64,000 nucleotides of DNA from Muricea muricata (GCA_963855995.1 OY979716.1:28966421-29030420), one strand, 5' to 3'. Positions 24,985-36,506 are shown, counted from the stretch's first letter. Numbers and translations are program-made. The notes: generated by a model not told the origin, from the sequence alone.

Positions 24985-27384
24985 ACCATAATCTATTACT
25001 ACAGTCAGACCAAATGAAATACTATAAGATTATACTTCAACAATATAATATTACCAATCTAGACAGGACCTGTGAGTAGCAGAGGTGATTATAGTCAATG
25101 CTATCGGCATAAACAGTCTCGCTCGAAATGTCAAAGATCGATCACATCTCAAATCTATTATCAACAGTTGACAATACAGTGCTGGTATATGAAATGTGTT
25201 TTAGTAATATTTTAGTACTTGCCCATGCTTTTTTTTCTCTTCAAAAAGCTGAGTTTTCTTTTCCGAAAACTGTGCATTTTTAGCAAGGGAATTAGTCCAA
25301 ATACCCTTCAAATAAGGGTGGACCAGATCTAGTATATTGTAGGGGTACGTCACTAGCGGTCAGGAGTTGGGGCACACCGAAAATGCAGAAATGAAGGTCA
25401 TTTACTAGGTTATTACTAGGTTAAGTTGGGTAGGTCAAAATAAAATATTTTGGACATTCAGTTCCATGCTAAGAATACACAGTTGTTTAGCCAAATAAAC
25501 AATTGCTCCAAAGAACTATGCAAATCTACTGCTTTATAAGATAGCTTAGTTTAGTATTAGTTAATGTGAGGAAAGTAATACTACCATCATGTACCATAGC
25601 TTAATTTATAGTCTGGGCAGGTCAATTTCTGTTGTAATGCACTCAATTCACATGCCTTTTCAGCAATTGTTTATTTACTTTTGTTAATCACATTAATCTG
25701 TAAAAATAATGTTTAGTATCAAATTTATAGGCTAGTTAGAAATGGCATGGTTACAAAATTACTTGCTTGAATCATGCATGCTTGAACACTGCACTAAATT
25801 CTTAAAAATAGCATAAAAATATGTTTGGGAATTATATTTTTCATGTTTATTTGGAACTATTAGTATAAAAGCAAGCAATTGTAGCTATCTCATTTAAACA
25901 AAAGTGAGGTTTACTTAGGTTGAGAACCGCCGATGGCCCCGACTGGGTCCGGTACGAGGCTCTTTTAAACCTTTTTAAACATCATCTGTACTTAATTAGG
26001 GTTATAAAATTAAAAAAACCATAAAATGTTTGTTGTCTCCTTGGGTACTGAAAAAATAGGGAAAAAATTGAACAAATGTATACAATACGTATGTATAATA
26101 TACAAATGTTACAGTAAAACTATCCTTTATTGAATGAAAAAATTCGAAAATATTTATTCGAAACTCGCTGTCGTCAACTATATTTCGAATATACAATAAA
26201 TTAAGCAAAAAATGTCCAAGTTTAATGCATGGCCACACATGCAGTGCAAGGTCGGCAAGAAAACTAAATATATTTTTGTAAACATTGTAACACAAACAAC
26301 ATGGTCAGGAAGCCATTTCCCGTAACTCGGTCTAGTTTGTTCACAGGCAAGAGAACTCGCTCGAGTTGTAATCATGCATTTAATTTGTGAGTTTTATCTG
26401 CCAAGAGGATATATTCGAATGAATTGTTGTTTAAAAAGTAAAGGGCTTTCATCTCAAATCTCTCGAGTAAATAACATTTCGGTTATAGCAAACTTGTTGC
26501 CAATTTTCCATTGTCAAAATTATATATTTAGCAGGGCGACGAACCGAGAAAGCTAGGCCGCGATTCCAACAAAGTTTTACTGCTGAAAGCCGACCCGCAC
26601 GATTCGAAACAGCCTTGTGTTTGAGGTGCAATGTCGATGGAATAATGAAGCACATTTTCTAAAGTAAAAAAGCTCCATTTCAATGTGAGTTCAGGGAAAT
26701 CCTGTAACTAGAGCTCATTACATTTGTGTAGCTGTTTTAGCGCGCTTCATGCAAAATGAATCCACTAATGCTAAAATGTAAGTTGTAAATAAAAGCCGGT
26801 TACTTCGACTACAAATATTTACAAGTCACGGTAGTGAGTAGTTAAAATGCCTTACCTTTGTAGGTTCCATATCTGAAAAATGACAGGAGCTCAACCATAT
26901 GCATACCTCTTGCTTAAAAATGTTTAGAAAACCGCACTGGTTAAATAAGTCCTTGACTTTCCCATATTACTTGCTCTGGTGTCCCGACTATGGGTTCACT
27001 CAACTGCTCATATTGTACAAATACTTTATGCTGAGTAAGCGGACTTAATAATTCATTTTTGGAGAAAAAAACTACAAAAGGATAAGACTTTCATCAGAAG
27101 ATCTTCACTTGCTTCTATTATGCTTTCATGGGCCCAACCAAATCGCGATCAAAAGGTAGAAAAGCTTTATCCAAAGTCTCAAGATTTATGAATATGACAC
27201 AGCAACAATCACTTCGTACAGTACTGTTGATTTCATAACAAACGCAAGACAATTTTGTCTGTTATACCTGTTTACGTTCACCAGATACGCAAACGCACAC
27301 ACTTTCGAGCCTTTGAACCGGAAGTATTTTTATCAAAAGAAAACTTCGAAAAAACTGACCAATCAGACGAAAGTTGCCTTTGTT
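24985..27384. other. Rest of nested element, no gene recognised
   Basis: Small ORFs at 26002-26655 on the minus strand show no recognisable motifs. Confidence 0.35.
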
Positions 27385-30292
27385 GATAAAATGATGGACT
27401 TGTGATTAAGGTCTGGTGTGGATGGTGTTGGGCATGATTTTGCAACTTCAAAGTGGTCGTCAGTTAAGAATTGAGTTTTGGGGTCCAATGAGTAACAGTG
27501 ATCTTATAAATGAAGAATTTTGTTGATGTCATCAGCATTTCTAGTTCTTGGTATTCTTTTTGTCAGAACATCTATAGTTTGTGCCCAATTGTTGTAAACA
27601 TTTTAACCTGTCCTGAGGTAGTCTGAACCTCCTTGTGCACCTTGAGTTCAGTGTTTTGTACAGTGACTTGTTCAAAATCATTAGAAATATCTATGCTTTC
27701 ATTTTCATGGGAGCAGCCAGGTGAATTACCAGAAACAAATTCTTCCTTTTCTGTTTCTACAGCCTTGACAATGTTAACCGTACAAATTGATAAAATCAAT
27801 TAAATCACAATGCTTAAATGTATTTTATATGTCAAAATATGTTTGTTATAAATGTCAGTGCTGTTCACATAATAGTATCTATCAAATACCTATCTACCTA
27901 TATCCAAGTCAATTGTTGACAATTTTGGAAGCCAAAATTCTTGGGATTAGTAAATAAATATTATTTGACATTTTGACCTTAATATATAGTACAAATCAAA
28001 ACCAACCTTCCTTTTTTGATTTTTTATTTGCCTCGTACTCGATGGTCTGGCTTTTTTACCATTGTCCCTTGAACCAAACTTAAAAATTGTCGGTATTGCT
28101 GACGATGTTAGCGTCTTGACCTTTTTAAAACCAGGTATAATTTAAACACCGGGTTGAAAACAATCTTCTGTGAAGTGTGCACTACAGACAAACGTATGCG
28201 AACTTTGGAGAGCAATTTCTCCTTTACTATAAACATTTAGATGGAAATATTTTAGGAACAATCTAATAAAGGTACGATATTTAATTTAAACCTAACTTCA
28301 TTTGAGACCGGAGTTCCCCTTTAAGGTGGCTGGAATATTGATCACAGCAAGTGTTATCAGCGGTGGTCCTGGGTTTCCATTTCTTTCTCCTGTGCTGTTC
28401 AAGTACTTCACTTCTGCAGCATGTGAAATAGATAATGTGTTAGCTGAGATAACTAAAGATGTGGTTGACTGGAATACTCTAAAAGGTATAGAAAACGTTA
28501 CCATGTGTAGAACATGTCAATGCATTGCACGGTTAAAATGATCATTTTGAACCATAGAAAGGGAAAAATAAGACGATTTGGAACAAAAAAGAAACAAAAT
28601 CTGAAGCTCATACCAAGATTTCAAAAATTGCACAAATTACTGTAGAGGGAATTTGTTTGCACAAAAGGTTGCACTATATATGCTGTAAGAAAATGTTGAT
28701 GATTTTAAGAGAAAAAATACATAGGTCATTCAGATTGTTTACTTGTTCACATTGCTTGCTGAAATCTTAAACAATTCATTGGCAGAATTATACATTTGTT
28801 AATTTTTGTTTTATTTACAGATTGACGCTGCCACTGACAGTGACATTTAACATGTCTCTTCTGCTGTACAAAATTTGCTTGTTGATTATAGGTACACCAA
28901 AGTACTTCAGATCAACAACAAACTGGAAGCAATAACAGCACAGTGTATGCACTCAGTTATCCTTTCAAGAAAAGGTGCAATTGACCAATTTGCCATTGGC
29001 TCAATGCCACTCTTGGAACTAGCAAAAGAAACCCCAGTATTTATGAAACAAATCTTTGTGGCTGGTGCATCCTCTCTCAGCGTTAATGTGGAGACATTTA
29101 AGGAATTATTAGTCTTTGAGGACGTTGATGCCAATATAAAAGATATGTTTTTAAGATATATTGAAACGGAAGGTTAGCTTCTTAAAATGCTTATTTCCAA
29201 ATGGGAAATGCAGTATACTCCAAAAAATCCTAAATAGAATTAGTTGGAGTCACAATTTGCTTAGCATTGACTGCATTGACCATTATTCTGATAAAAAGGT
29301 TGAAGTGTATATGAAGTGAAATTTTGTATTCCATAGTTAAAAAGATCTTTTAAAATGGTTTAACAAGTTGTTTTGCAGTTTTTCATTTCCTTTCAAACTT
29401 AGACATTTTAGTTTGCAAACAATGTGATGTCATGTTGCATAATGAGCTCTCGTTTAACCTTGCTATACTTGGTTAGTCAAGCAAAAGACCATGCTAAGAT
29501 GAACATGTCTGTAACTATTAATGCTTCATGCCCATGTAACTCAGTTTGGGTTGTTTAACTCCCTGGCAGCTGCTAACATGAAAGTTTGAAAAATATGTAC
29601 ATGACTTTGTATTGTTACAATGAAAAGTTCAAAGAATCTAAAATATTTCAAGTTAAAAAGAAAAAAAACCCTGCAAATTAAGGAACTTGTTATACAGTTT
29701 TAAAAGATCCTTCCAACTAAAGAACAAAAAAATTCATGTGAAATGCATTTCAACAAAGTTGAATTGATAGTATTTGATGCTACTGGAAACGTACAGTATG
29801 AGGTATTTTCTCTATTAAAATAAAATATTTTATGAAGCAAAATTTTTAGATTAGGAATCTTTTGTGTGGCTTTTACAGATTACAAATGCATCATCTTTTG
29901 CTCGTTTATTTAGCTGAGAAACTCCAAGACTTGTTAATGTTTTGCACAGGAACGAACCAACTCCCTCCTCTCGGCTTTCATGAGCCTGCTAAAATAACTG
30001 TTATGCAGTTGGATGAATTACGTGGAAAACTTCCTAATTCTAACACATGTCCTCAAGAGTTGGAACTTCCCAGTGTCCACAATGGATAAGAAGCATTTAA
30101 AGATTCTATGAACTGTGCGTTGTTGATTGATGAATCACGAATTCAAGTTATTCAACTGTCAGCAAATATCTAACTTTAGTTAGCTGTTTGCACTATAATA
30201 TTTTGTATTTTTGCAAAAAGTTTTGGGAACTTTAACAATTTATTGTTGCAAAAATTAAATAAAAAGCATTTATCAGGTCAACAAATATGGAG

Positions 30293-30405
30293 TCAAGCAA
30301 GCAGCAAAAAAAAACACGAGGAAACAGTACGTTTAGCAAGGCGAAACGAGCGTAGACGACGACAAAGGCTCAAGGAGACTGCTGAAGAGGATTGAAGAGA
30401 GATTA
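30293..30405 (+). pseudogene. Arg-rich exon-like fragment
   Basis: The frame reading ARRNERRRRQRLKETAEED then stop lies just after the HECT-gene 1 end. Basic blocks ending in ETxEE are common at the N-terminus of Helitron and other transposon proteins, but nothing more supports an assignment. Confidence 0.25.
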
Positions 30406-30554
30406 ATTCGGGGAAAATACAGAAAAGCGCCAACAATTGACTATGGCGTGAAACACAAGGCAAGTTTGTTGATAATGCATATTTATACTTGTGTTTTAAT
30501 GCTTTATAAAGGCCGGCATAGCCGTACTCATCCAGTCTACACGCGTAAAAATTG

Positions 30555-30860
30555 ATGAGGTTGTTCGGCGTTGTTCGTTGAACAATGCCTGAACAACGTT
30601 GTTATCATGACTAAACAACATTGTTAAAACATCAATCGTCAACAACATTGTTCTAACAACTTGTTCACGCTTGATGGACGAACAATGGTTGTTGCAACAT
30701 GATGGAACATGCGTCGACAAGGTTGATGAAACATTCCTGTTAACTGTTGTCGAGTCATCAGGCATCAACAATATTGTCTAAACAGGCGTGAACAATGTTG
30801 ATGAAAGAACAGGTTGTTTTTAGTTGTTCAAACAACCGTTGACAACATTGTTTACTATTT
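30555..30860. repeat. Left subterminal palindrome array
   Basis: At least ten variants of the 11-12-bp palindrome aacaa(c/t)(a/g)ttgtt occur within 300 bp (for example aacaacgttgtt, aacaacattgtt, aacaatgttgat). The array resembles the subterminal transposase-binding repeats of CMC-type DNA transposons. Confidence 0.75.
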
Positions 30861-31435
30861 TTTATATTATTTTTTTATGCGTTGCGAGGTAACAAGGAGG
30901 ATAGCTGAGGATATTTTATTGACAGATTAACTTCCGCTTTGTCCCAAGCTTCCGGCAGGCATTTTGCCGCTACAAGGACAAAGTCGACAGTTGTAATTTT
31001 AATTTTTCGAATTGTTTCATCGATTGTATTTAGAGGATTGTATTGCAAGTATATAGTTCTTTTCAAGCCACTGAATGTATGGACTATACTTACAATCGCA
31101 TTCTGACGTGCAAAAGAAGATATTCGTATTGCACATATCGCTTGATTCCTCACATTTTTCAGTCACGTTAATGTAATTATGTAACTAATATAATTATGTA
31201 ATTATGTAAATAATCATGTAATTAATTGTTTCCAGATCAAGACTCACCACTCACATGGAACTTAAGCAATCAAGCTCTTTTCCAGGTATTTAAAGTTCTA
31301 TTTAACAAACCCATAGTAATAAAATGATTTTGCAGCAATAAAATTAGTACTTTTTGGAGTATTGCGTGGCATACAAGACAGGATATTTTTGTGAGGGAAT
31401 TAAGTTCAAAATTCTAAATCGGAATGCTACTATAA

Positions 31436-31826
31436 AGGCCTTGTTTACATGGAGACAGGGTTACCCTGGCAGGAGGGTTATCCTAACAAATGGGTCAGAA
31501 AAAACCCCCAACATTAACATGAGATAGGGTGATCCTATCTTAATGTGGTCGCTAAGCCGTTCATTTCAAAAGTTCTTGTGGCAAGGTGTACGATGCTATT
31601 GCCTTGCTCAATTTCTTCCTGCATGTCAGTGCTGGGACCATTCTTGTTTGTTTGACATTCACAGAAGGCAAATAACTTGACCCACTTGATAGGGTAACCC
31701 TGCAGTTGATGCATCTACATGGCATATTTAAGCAAAAAGATGGCCCTACTGCTAGGGTAATCCTATATATATTTGATAAGGTAACCCTACCACTGGGGCT
31801 ACCCTACCGTGCATGTAAACACTCCC
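31436..31826. mobile_element. MITE with gtttacatg inverted ends and agggttaccct motifs
   Basis: The left cttgtttacatggagacagg and the right gcatgtaaacactccctg are inverted. The interior has repeated agggtaaccct/agggttatcct words near both ends. No TSD was settled. Confidence 0.55.
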
Positions 31827-31996
31827 TGTAAAACATATTGTAGTCGGGTAACTTTCTTGTTAAGGTCACCCTTACTCCTTATTGTTGATATCGTGAGATT
31901 GATTATGATGAACACATGAGCATGTGTTAAATTTAATAACTTCATTTGTAATATAAACAGTATGATTTTTATCAGTATATAACAAAAATTAATAGT

Positions 31997-33607
31997 TCAT
32001 TCTTCTTCGTTTAGAATTTCAGCCCAGACAGATGGGGAAGGTCCACGTGCACCATATGTTGCTTTCTCCCATGTCTCATAATTGATCCAGAACTTGTCAT
32101 CTTTGGCACACTCATCCCTTCCAGTCTCAGCTACATAGATCTTCTGGAAAAAGGAAAGATAATGGTAAGTAATCTTAACTTTTCTGTTGTTGTTTGTTGC
32201 AGTTTGTTTTGAGGACATTTTTGAGGGTATTATGTCAAGGGAGAGTGTTGTGCTGGTTATTCATGTTGTGTAGTTAATAACTCTGCTTTTAATTATAAGT
32301 ACCCTTGTCAATTTATTTTTGTATAGAATTGGGACACTTGTCTTGGTGGTAGATGTACTAAATACTTATGATAATCTTACCACAAGAGCAGTTCGACGAA
32401 ATACTGCTTCCTCCAGCATTGCGTTGAACTTCACTCCAAGGAGTCCACAGATTTTAGTTGCCAACTCCCTAGTGGATGCTTTCTCTAAGGGTGACCAGTT
32501 TCCTATACCAAGAATCTGAGGACAAAAAAGTAAATATTATAAATGCATGAGCAAATATATATGTTAGACCTTTAAGTGAATGACATTTACTTAATTAGGT
32601 TGATTGTAATACGATTTAATGAACATTTTTAAGTAGGATTTGTTCTTAAGAAAGGATTGATAGAATTTTTACCTTTCTCCTTTCCTCAGCCCTCCATTAG
32701 GTAAACTTTTTCGACTCAAATTGGTCCACTTTATTCATCATTTCCTCCACTCGTAACCCAAATGGGGAGTTTTGGAATTCCAACTTCAGTTGTTCCTTAG
32801 TTTAAAATCAAATCATATTATATAAAACTATGATTGGTGTATTTTCTGACAGTTTTTTAACAATTTGTTCATTGTATATAATTATTTTATGTAAGCTTAC
32901 AGTTTTGCTGTCATTAGATTTGGAAAATCGACCAAGTTGTATATATGCCTTTGCCAATATTTTCGTTACATTTGCCTGTTATAAAAATTTTAAACACATT
33001 GTAAAACTAAAATAAACTACATAAGCCTGCAGGTACTGTATATTAAAAATAAAGTATCACTGCTATTTTTTTTGAGAAAGAGATTTATGTACTTACTGCA
33101 TGGCTTGACTTGGCCACATCAAATTCTTGAGTTGAAAATTTAGTCGCCAAGTTTTTGACAGCCTTTTCCATCGCTCCCTGTCGCTTTTGCACGTCTTTTA
33201 CCAACTCCTTCAACTCTCGCAACTCTTGTAAGATGGTGTCGTATTGGTCTCGCTCTCTGAAAAACACTGTCGGGTCTTGCGTTTCTGAGTCGTCTGACAA
33301 AAAAGTCGGAATTTTATTTCGTGCATTCACAGTTTTAAAGAATGTTTAAGAAAATTTTGATACTAGTATGTACCTTTAAATAAACATTGAGGAGTATTTC
33401 CGCAGGCATAAGGTGCTCTTCTTTGTGGGTTTCGCGTATCGCTGCTTAGGATATTGTTAACGTCTTGCTGCAAACTGTTTCGGCTGTAGTTTAAGAAATA
33501 ATAAAATAAAAATATAGAAAAAAACTTTAATGAAACGTGTCAATTTTATATTTTGTGTACCTTTGTGAAGCACCAGCTGTTGTTCTTAAATCATTGTACG
33601 TTGCCAT
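31997..33607 (-). pseudogene. Six-exon coiled-coil protein, orphan, one in-frame stop
   Basis: The exons 33607-33561, 33483-33374, 33293-33097, 32795-32673, 32515-32381 and 32143-31997 join with consistent phases to 759 bp (252 residues). Starting MATYNDLRTTAGASQ, it has an acidic patch, a predicted coiled coil (LQELRELKELVKDVQKRQGA), a second helical stretch (LRVEEMMNKVDQFESKK), then ILGIGNWSPLEKASTREL and a C-terminus YGARGPSPSVWAEILNEEE. One TAA interrupts exon 4 (about 32688), so this copy is damaged or was misread. I recognise no named domain. It is head to head with the Plavaka-like transposase and inside the same proposed element, so it may be the element's accessory protein. Confidence 0.6.
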
Positions 33608-33874
33608 TAGTTCAAATTTTTGATATTTAAAAACAAGGGCGAAGGCGAAGGGCTTCAAAAATCCTTGCAGTGTTTTTTGCCTTTCGACCAATCAGGGCGA
33701 GGTATTTGCAAGCATCTCAAAAAATCAGCCAATCACAGTTGTTTTAAGCAAAGCGGGAGATTTGTTTGCCAAAAAAAATGTCGCGGGGCGGTAATTTAAA
33801 TCAACAGGTCATGCAAAACAAAAGCTAATTAAGTTGATAAATTGCAAAATTCTGAATTTAATTTGAACGGGAAT
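33608..33874. promoter_or_regulatory. Candidate bidirectional promoter of the two-gene element
   Basis: Only 267 bp separate the start codons of the leftward coiled-coil gene (33607) and the rightward transposase (33875). Two ccaatcag-like words (33697-33707 as gaccaatcagg; 33726-33735 as cagccaatcac) look like CCAAT boxes. A shared promoter is inferred. Confidence 0.45.
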
Positions 33875-34829
33875 ATGAAAAAAAGGGCATGCCAACATCA
33901 CTGCGACATTTGTGCACTGAATTTTGAGTCATGGGAAAGATTTTCTGTGCATTTAACATCGAGAGGACATCGCATGAAACAGCTCGCGACCACGACAGCG
34001 ACCTAAAATATACAGCTGGTTTCAGAAACATTTGAACATTCCACCCATCAATGCACTGACCAAGACGACTTTTTATCCGTGCGAAGCATATTCTATCAGT
34101 TCTCATATCATTAGTTCTGCCCGAGTGTTCACAAAACAATGAATACGCTACGTTTCGCTACGACACTGTTGATAAATGGAAAACGGCCTTAAGTCCCGCT
34201 ATGCAAATATTTTATTTTTATTGACTGTAACTAACAATCCATTTCTAAAGAAATATACATGAATAATTTGAAATTTGCATAGCGAGACTAAATTGTCGGG
34301 CTGGCTATGCCACTAAACCTTCATTCTTTTAAACTGAAAACTTTTATAGTCTTGTGCAGACTTAGATTTTCTGTGGATGATATTCAGAAAACTTCACGTT
34401 GATGTTCCTTCCCTGAATTCAGTGATAAATTTCAAAATAGCTGGAGTAGAAGAGTTACTACAACCACGAAAGGTAGGTGCACAAATTTTCATATTGCACC
34501 TTGGCCAATGTCTCATCCACATTTTCCTATTTTACAATACCAGGTTAAAATGCTTGCAGGTTATGTCCTAGCATATTTTTTGTGCACTGAATTGGAGAAT
34601 ACAGTGTGTTTCACTTGACCTTAAGCACAATCCAAAGTCTTCTCCTTTTTACAGTACACAAAACGTAACGAAATAATCAACATTAAAACTAGACCAATGG
34701 CAATGAGCAAAATCTAATAAGTGGTAAAGTCTATGAACCAATCGCATAATAGACCTAATTTTGAAATTTTGAAACAGCAAAAATTTCAGTAGCATTGAAA
34801 AAATCCTAAACTGCAAAATAAGTCGTAAC

Positions 34830-36506
34830 GGACTTGTCAGAAATTAACAGGGAGGGAGGGGGGGGTGGGGTGGAAATACAGAACTTAAGGTTGGAAATGA
34901 GGTGACCCATCTAAGCAATAGGAACGAAATTTCCTTACCCTCCCCTTGGGCCTAGCATGAAACACCATGACCCTCCCCTCTATCATCAGGTGATTTAATA
35001 CAAAAGTTCAGTTTAGTTACACACACACATAAAACGTTTACACTATAAAACTCAATACTTTTTCATTCTAGAATATGTCTATTTGACATTGTTGTTGTGT
35101 TTTTAATATAATATTTGAACTAAGCATAGCACTATTTACTCCGCCTGCCGTAGGCGAGGCGGAGTTTTAAATTCGCCCGTTTCTGGGGTTTTTTTCGGTG
35201 TCGCAAGTTGTCGCAGCACTCATGGGTGATACAGCTGGCACTAGCCACGTGAGCCGACCTAAACACGGCGTTTAAACTCAATTTCTAGCAGAATATGTCA
35301 ACAAAACACGCATTTAAACATGTATGCTAGCACATCTAAGTCGCAAGAAGATTTTATGTGCAAAGATTCTCATGCAAAATGTTTTAAAATGAAAAATTCC
35401 ACCGCAAAACTTTACCGAGGAGCGATGTATCACGATGAAGTTTTGAGAGCGTGTTTTCATCATTTTCTCTTGTGTTTCCACTTTTAAGGAAATTTAGAAA
35501 TTTCTACTTAAAAATCAAGCGCAAGTTCTACTGAAATATCAATGTACAAAACACAATTTTTAACATGTAATAGTTATTAAAAAGGGACAGGAAGGTTCTT
35601 TATCAAAACATTGCTCCAGAAATGTTTTAAAATGGCAAATTTTGATAGACTCCATCATTCCATGATCAAGGAGTGAGTGTATGAAATGTGTTGCTAGTTC
35701 TAATCACGAAGTATTTGTTGTGATTTCTTTCCTCAGTTTTCTATACCTATGTTGAGATGCTGATATTTCATGCAAAATGATTTATTTGCTAGTGGGATCT
35801 CATACATTTATAAAAGGTAAGAGACACTTAACATTCCAATTCCAGAAATACATATGTTAGTTTAAAGCTCCCAACAAATTATATCGTGGAGACTTCAGGT
35901 AGTGTGCTGCAGAATTGATTTAAATGATGCCATCAGGTTAATATATTTATGTATTGTATACACTTTTAGTAAAATTTTCTTTACCTGCAACTACCCAAAA
36001 ATAAAACAGCCATATGTTAGTGGTATTATCACAAAAGAATCTTGTTTAATACAATTATGTGCAATGAAAGTCTTTAATTTAAATTAATTTCTAAAAAATG
36101 CAATCGTACTAGGACTCTGGGGCAGAGTTCCTGGCAAGTCACTGAGACATTGATTTTTGGTTATCTTAGTGATTACATAAGATGTGCTAGCAATGTCTTA
36201 AAATGTCTTGGAAGGTACCCTAATAACAATTGATTTAAAAAGGAGTTAGTTGGGCAGAACAGAAATAACTGAATATACCCCACCCCCAATGAACGCTCTA
36301 GTTACAGCCTTGTGCCCATTTTCGTTTTTCTAATCTATTCATACTGTGTACTAACAACTGTACGAGCATAAGAATAAATTTGAATGACCCTCCCCTTAAA
36401 AGCAGCTCATTTTATGGTCACCCTCCCTTTTTTAGGATCTTAAAAAGCTATGACCCTTCCCACTTTTCCACCCCCCGCCTCCCCCCTGTTAATTTCTGAC
36501 AAGTCC
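34830..36506. mobile_element. 1.7-kb element with ggacttgtcagaaattaac inverted ends, in an intron
   Basis: The left end ggacttgtcagaaattaacag (34830 on) and the right end (36482-36506) are inverted, followed inward by G-rich/C-rich tracts (gggagggagggggggg / cccccgcctcccccc). A local palindrome, ctccgcctgccgtaggcgaggcggag, is at 35141-35166. No protein was recognised. It lies between exons 34360-34472 and 36940-37077 of the Plavaka-like gene. TSD unclear. Confidence 0.6.

Larger units (their letters stand above)
23891..27384. mobile_element. 3.5-kb element with perfect 9-bp TSD, nested in Kolobok 2
   Basis: The inverted ends aacaaaggcaact... / ...aagttgcctttgtt extend about 28 bp with few mismatches. 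They are flanked by the direct repeat gataaaatg at 23882-23890 and 27385-27393. The TSD length fits Mutator-like elements, as does the 430-bp element at 18338. The only coding-like content I see is the cysteine-rich exon pair at 24418-24750; no transposase was recognised, so it is probably non-autonomous. It lies within the region of the Kolobok 2 transposase gene. Confidence 0.75.
22430..28250 (-). pseudogene. THAP-Kolobok transposase of element 2, decayed
   Basis: Read leftward from the right TIR, a THAP C-terminal half appears at about 28250-28040 (FVCSAHFTEDCFQPG, a stop, then SSAIPTIFKFGS with the AVPTIF-like box). It is followed by an acidic exon at 27780-27590 and a block ending AQTIDVLTKRIPR. 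After the nested 3.5-kb insertion the gene resumes at 23880 with ILESEDEAF, SSYCPSASDNDSETDDEF, a Cys block, YNVWHISKWITKKLTKKAKK, GCEELLPWIRSVSNHLWW and HHTDQLESYHSLMTKC, where Glu is the likely third catalytic residue. The region carrying the first two catalytic Asp residues is missing or unreadable between about 23510 and 23290, so the copy is inactive. Confidence 0.65.
18809..28320. mobile_element. Kolobok DNA transposon 2, complete ends, TTAA TSD
   Basis: The left end aggggacctccggtc (18809) and right end gaccggagttcccct (28320) begin TIRs of about 125 bp (18809-18933 versus 28197-28320, roughly 80-85 percent identical by eye). They are flanked by TTAA at 18805-18808 and 28321-28324. Inside are a rightward ballast pseudogene (19079-19832), two satellite arrays, a leftward THAP-transposase pseudogene (about 28250-22430), and a nested 3.5-kb element (23891-27384). 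TTAA TSDs plus a THAP-DDE transposase define Kolobok; piggyBac also uses TTAA but lacks this transposase type. Removing the element with one TTAA rejoins the HECT reading frame exactly. Confidence 0.8.
18160..30173 (+). pseudogene. HECT-domain (G2E3-like) gene 1, interrupted by two transposons
   Basis: The pieces, in order, are: about 18160-18337 (SPIKVVFEGEPAVDGG, the HECT N-lobe start, then LFEG); 18777-18808 joined to 28325-28485 (MHNMDAIRAGMFK | VAGILITAS, then GGPGFPFLSP); 28821-29172; and from 29914 the C-lobe (LLMFCTGTNQLPPLG, LPNSNTC with the catalytic Cys, ELELPSVHNG). A 430-bp element (18338-18767) and a 9.5-kb Kolobok (18809-28320) sit inside one exon, and the frame is restored across both. 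Independent lesions are a TGA before LFEG, a frameshift after it, a TAA at 28848, and a TAA at 30087 just after the Cys motif. It would have been a ubiquitin-ligase-like protein similar to gene 2 at 50.7-54.9 kb. Confidence 0.75.

Noticed and set aside
18809-28320. piggyBac element because of the TTAA TSD
   Set aside because: The encoded protein has a THAP domain and Kolobok-type blocks (CEELLPW, LESYHS), not piggyBac motifs.
30538-30860. CRISPR-like repeat array
   Set aside because: Short palindromes with irregular spacing and no unique equal-length spacers, in a eukaryotic genome.
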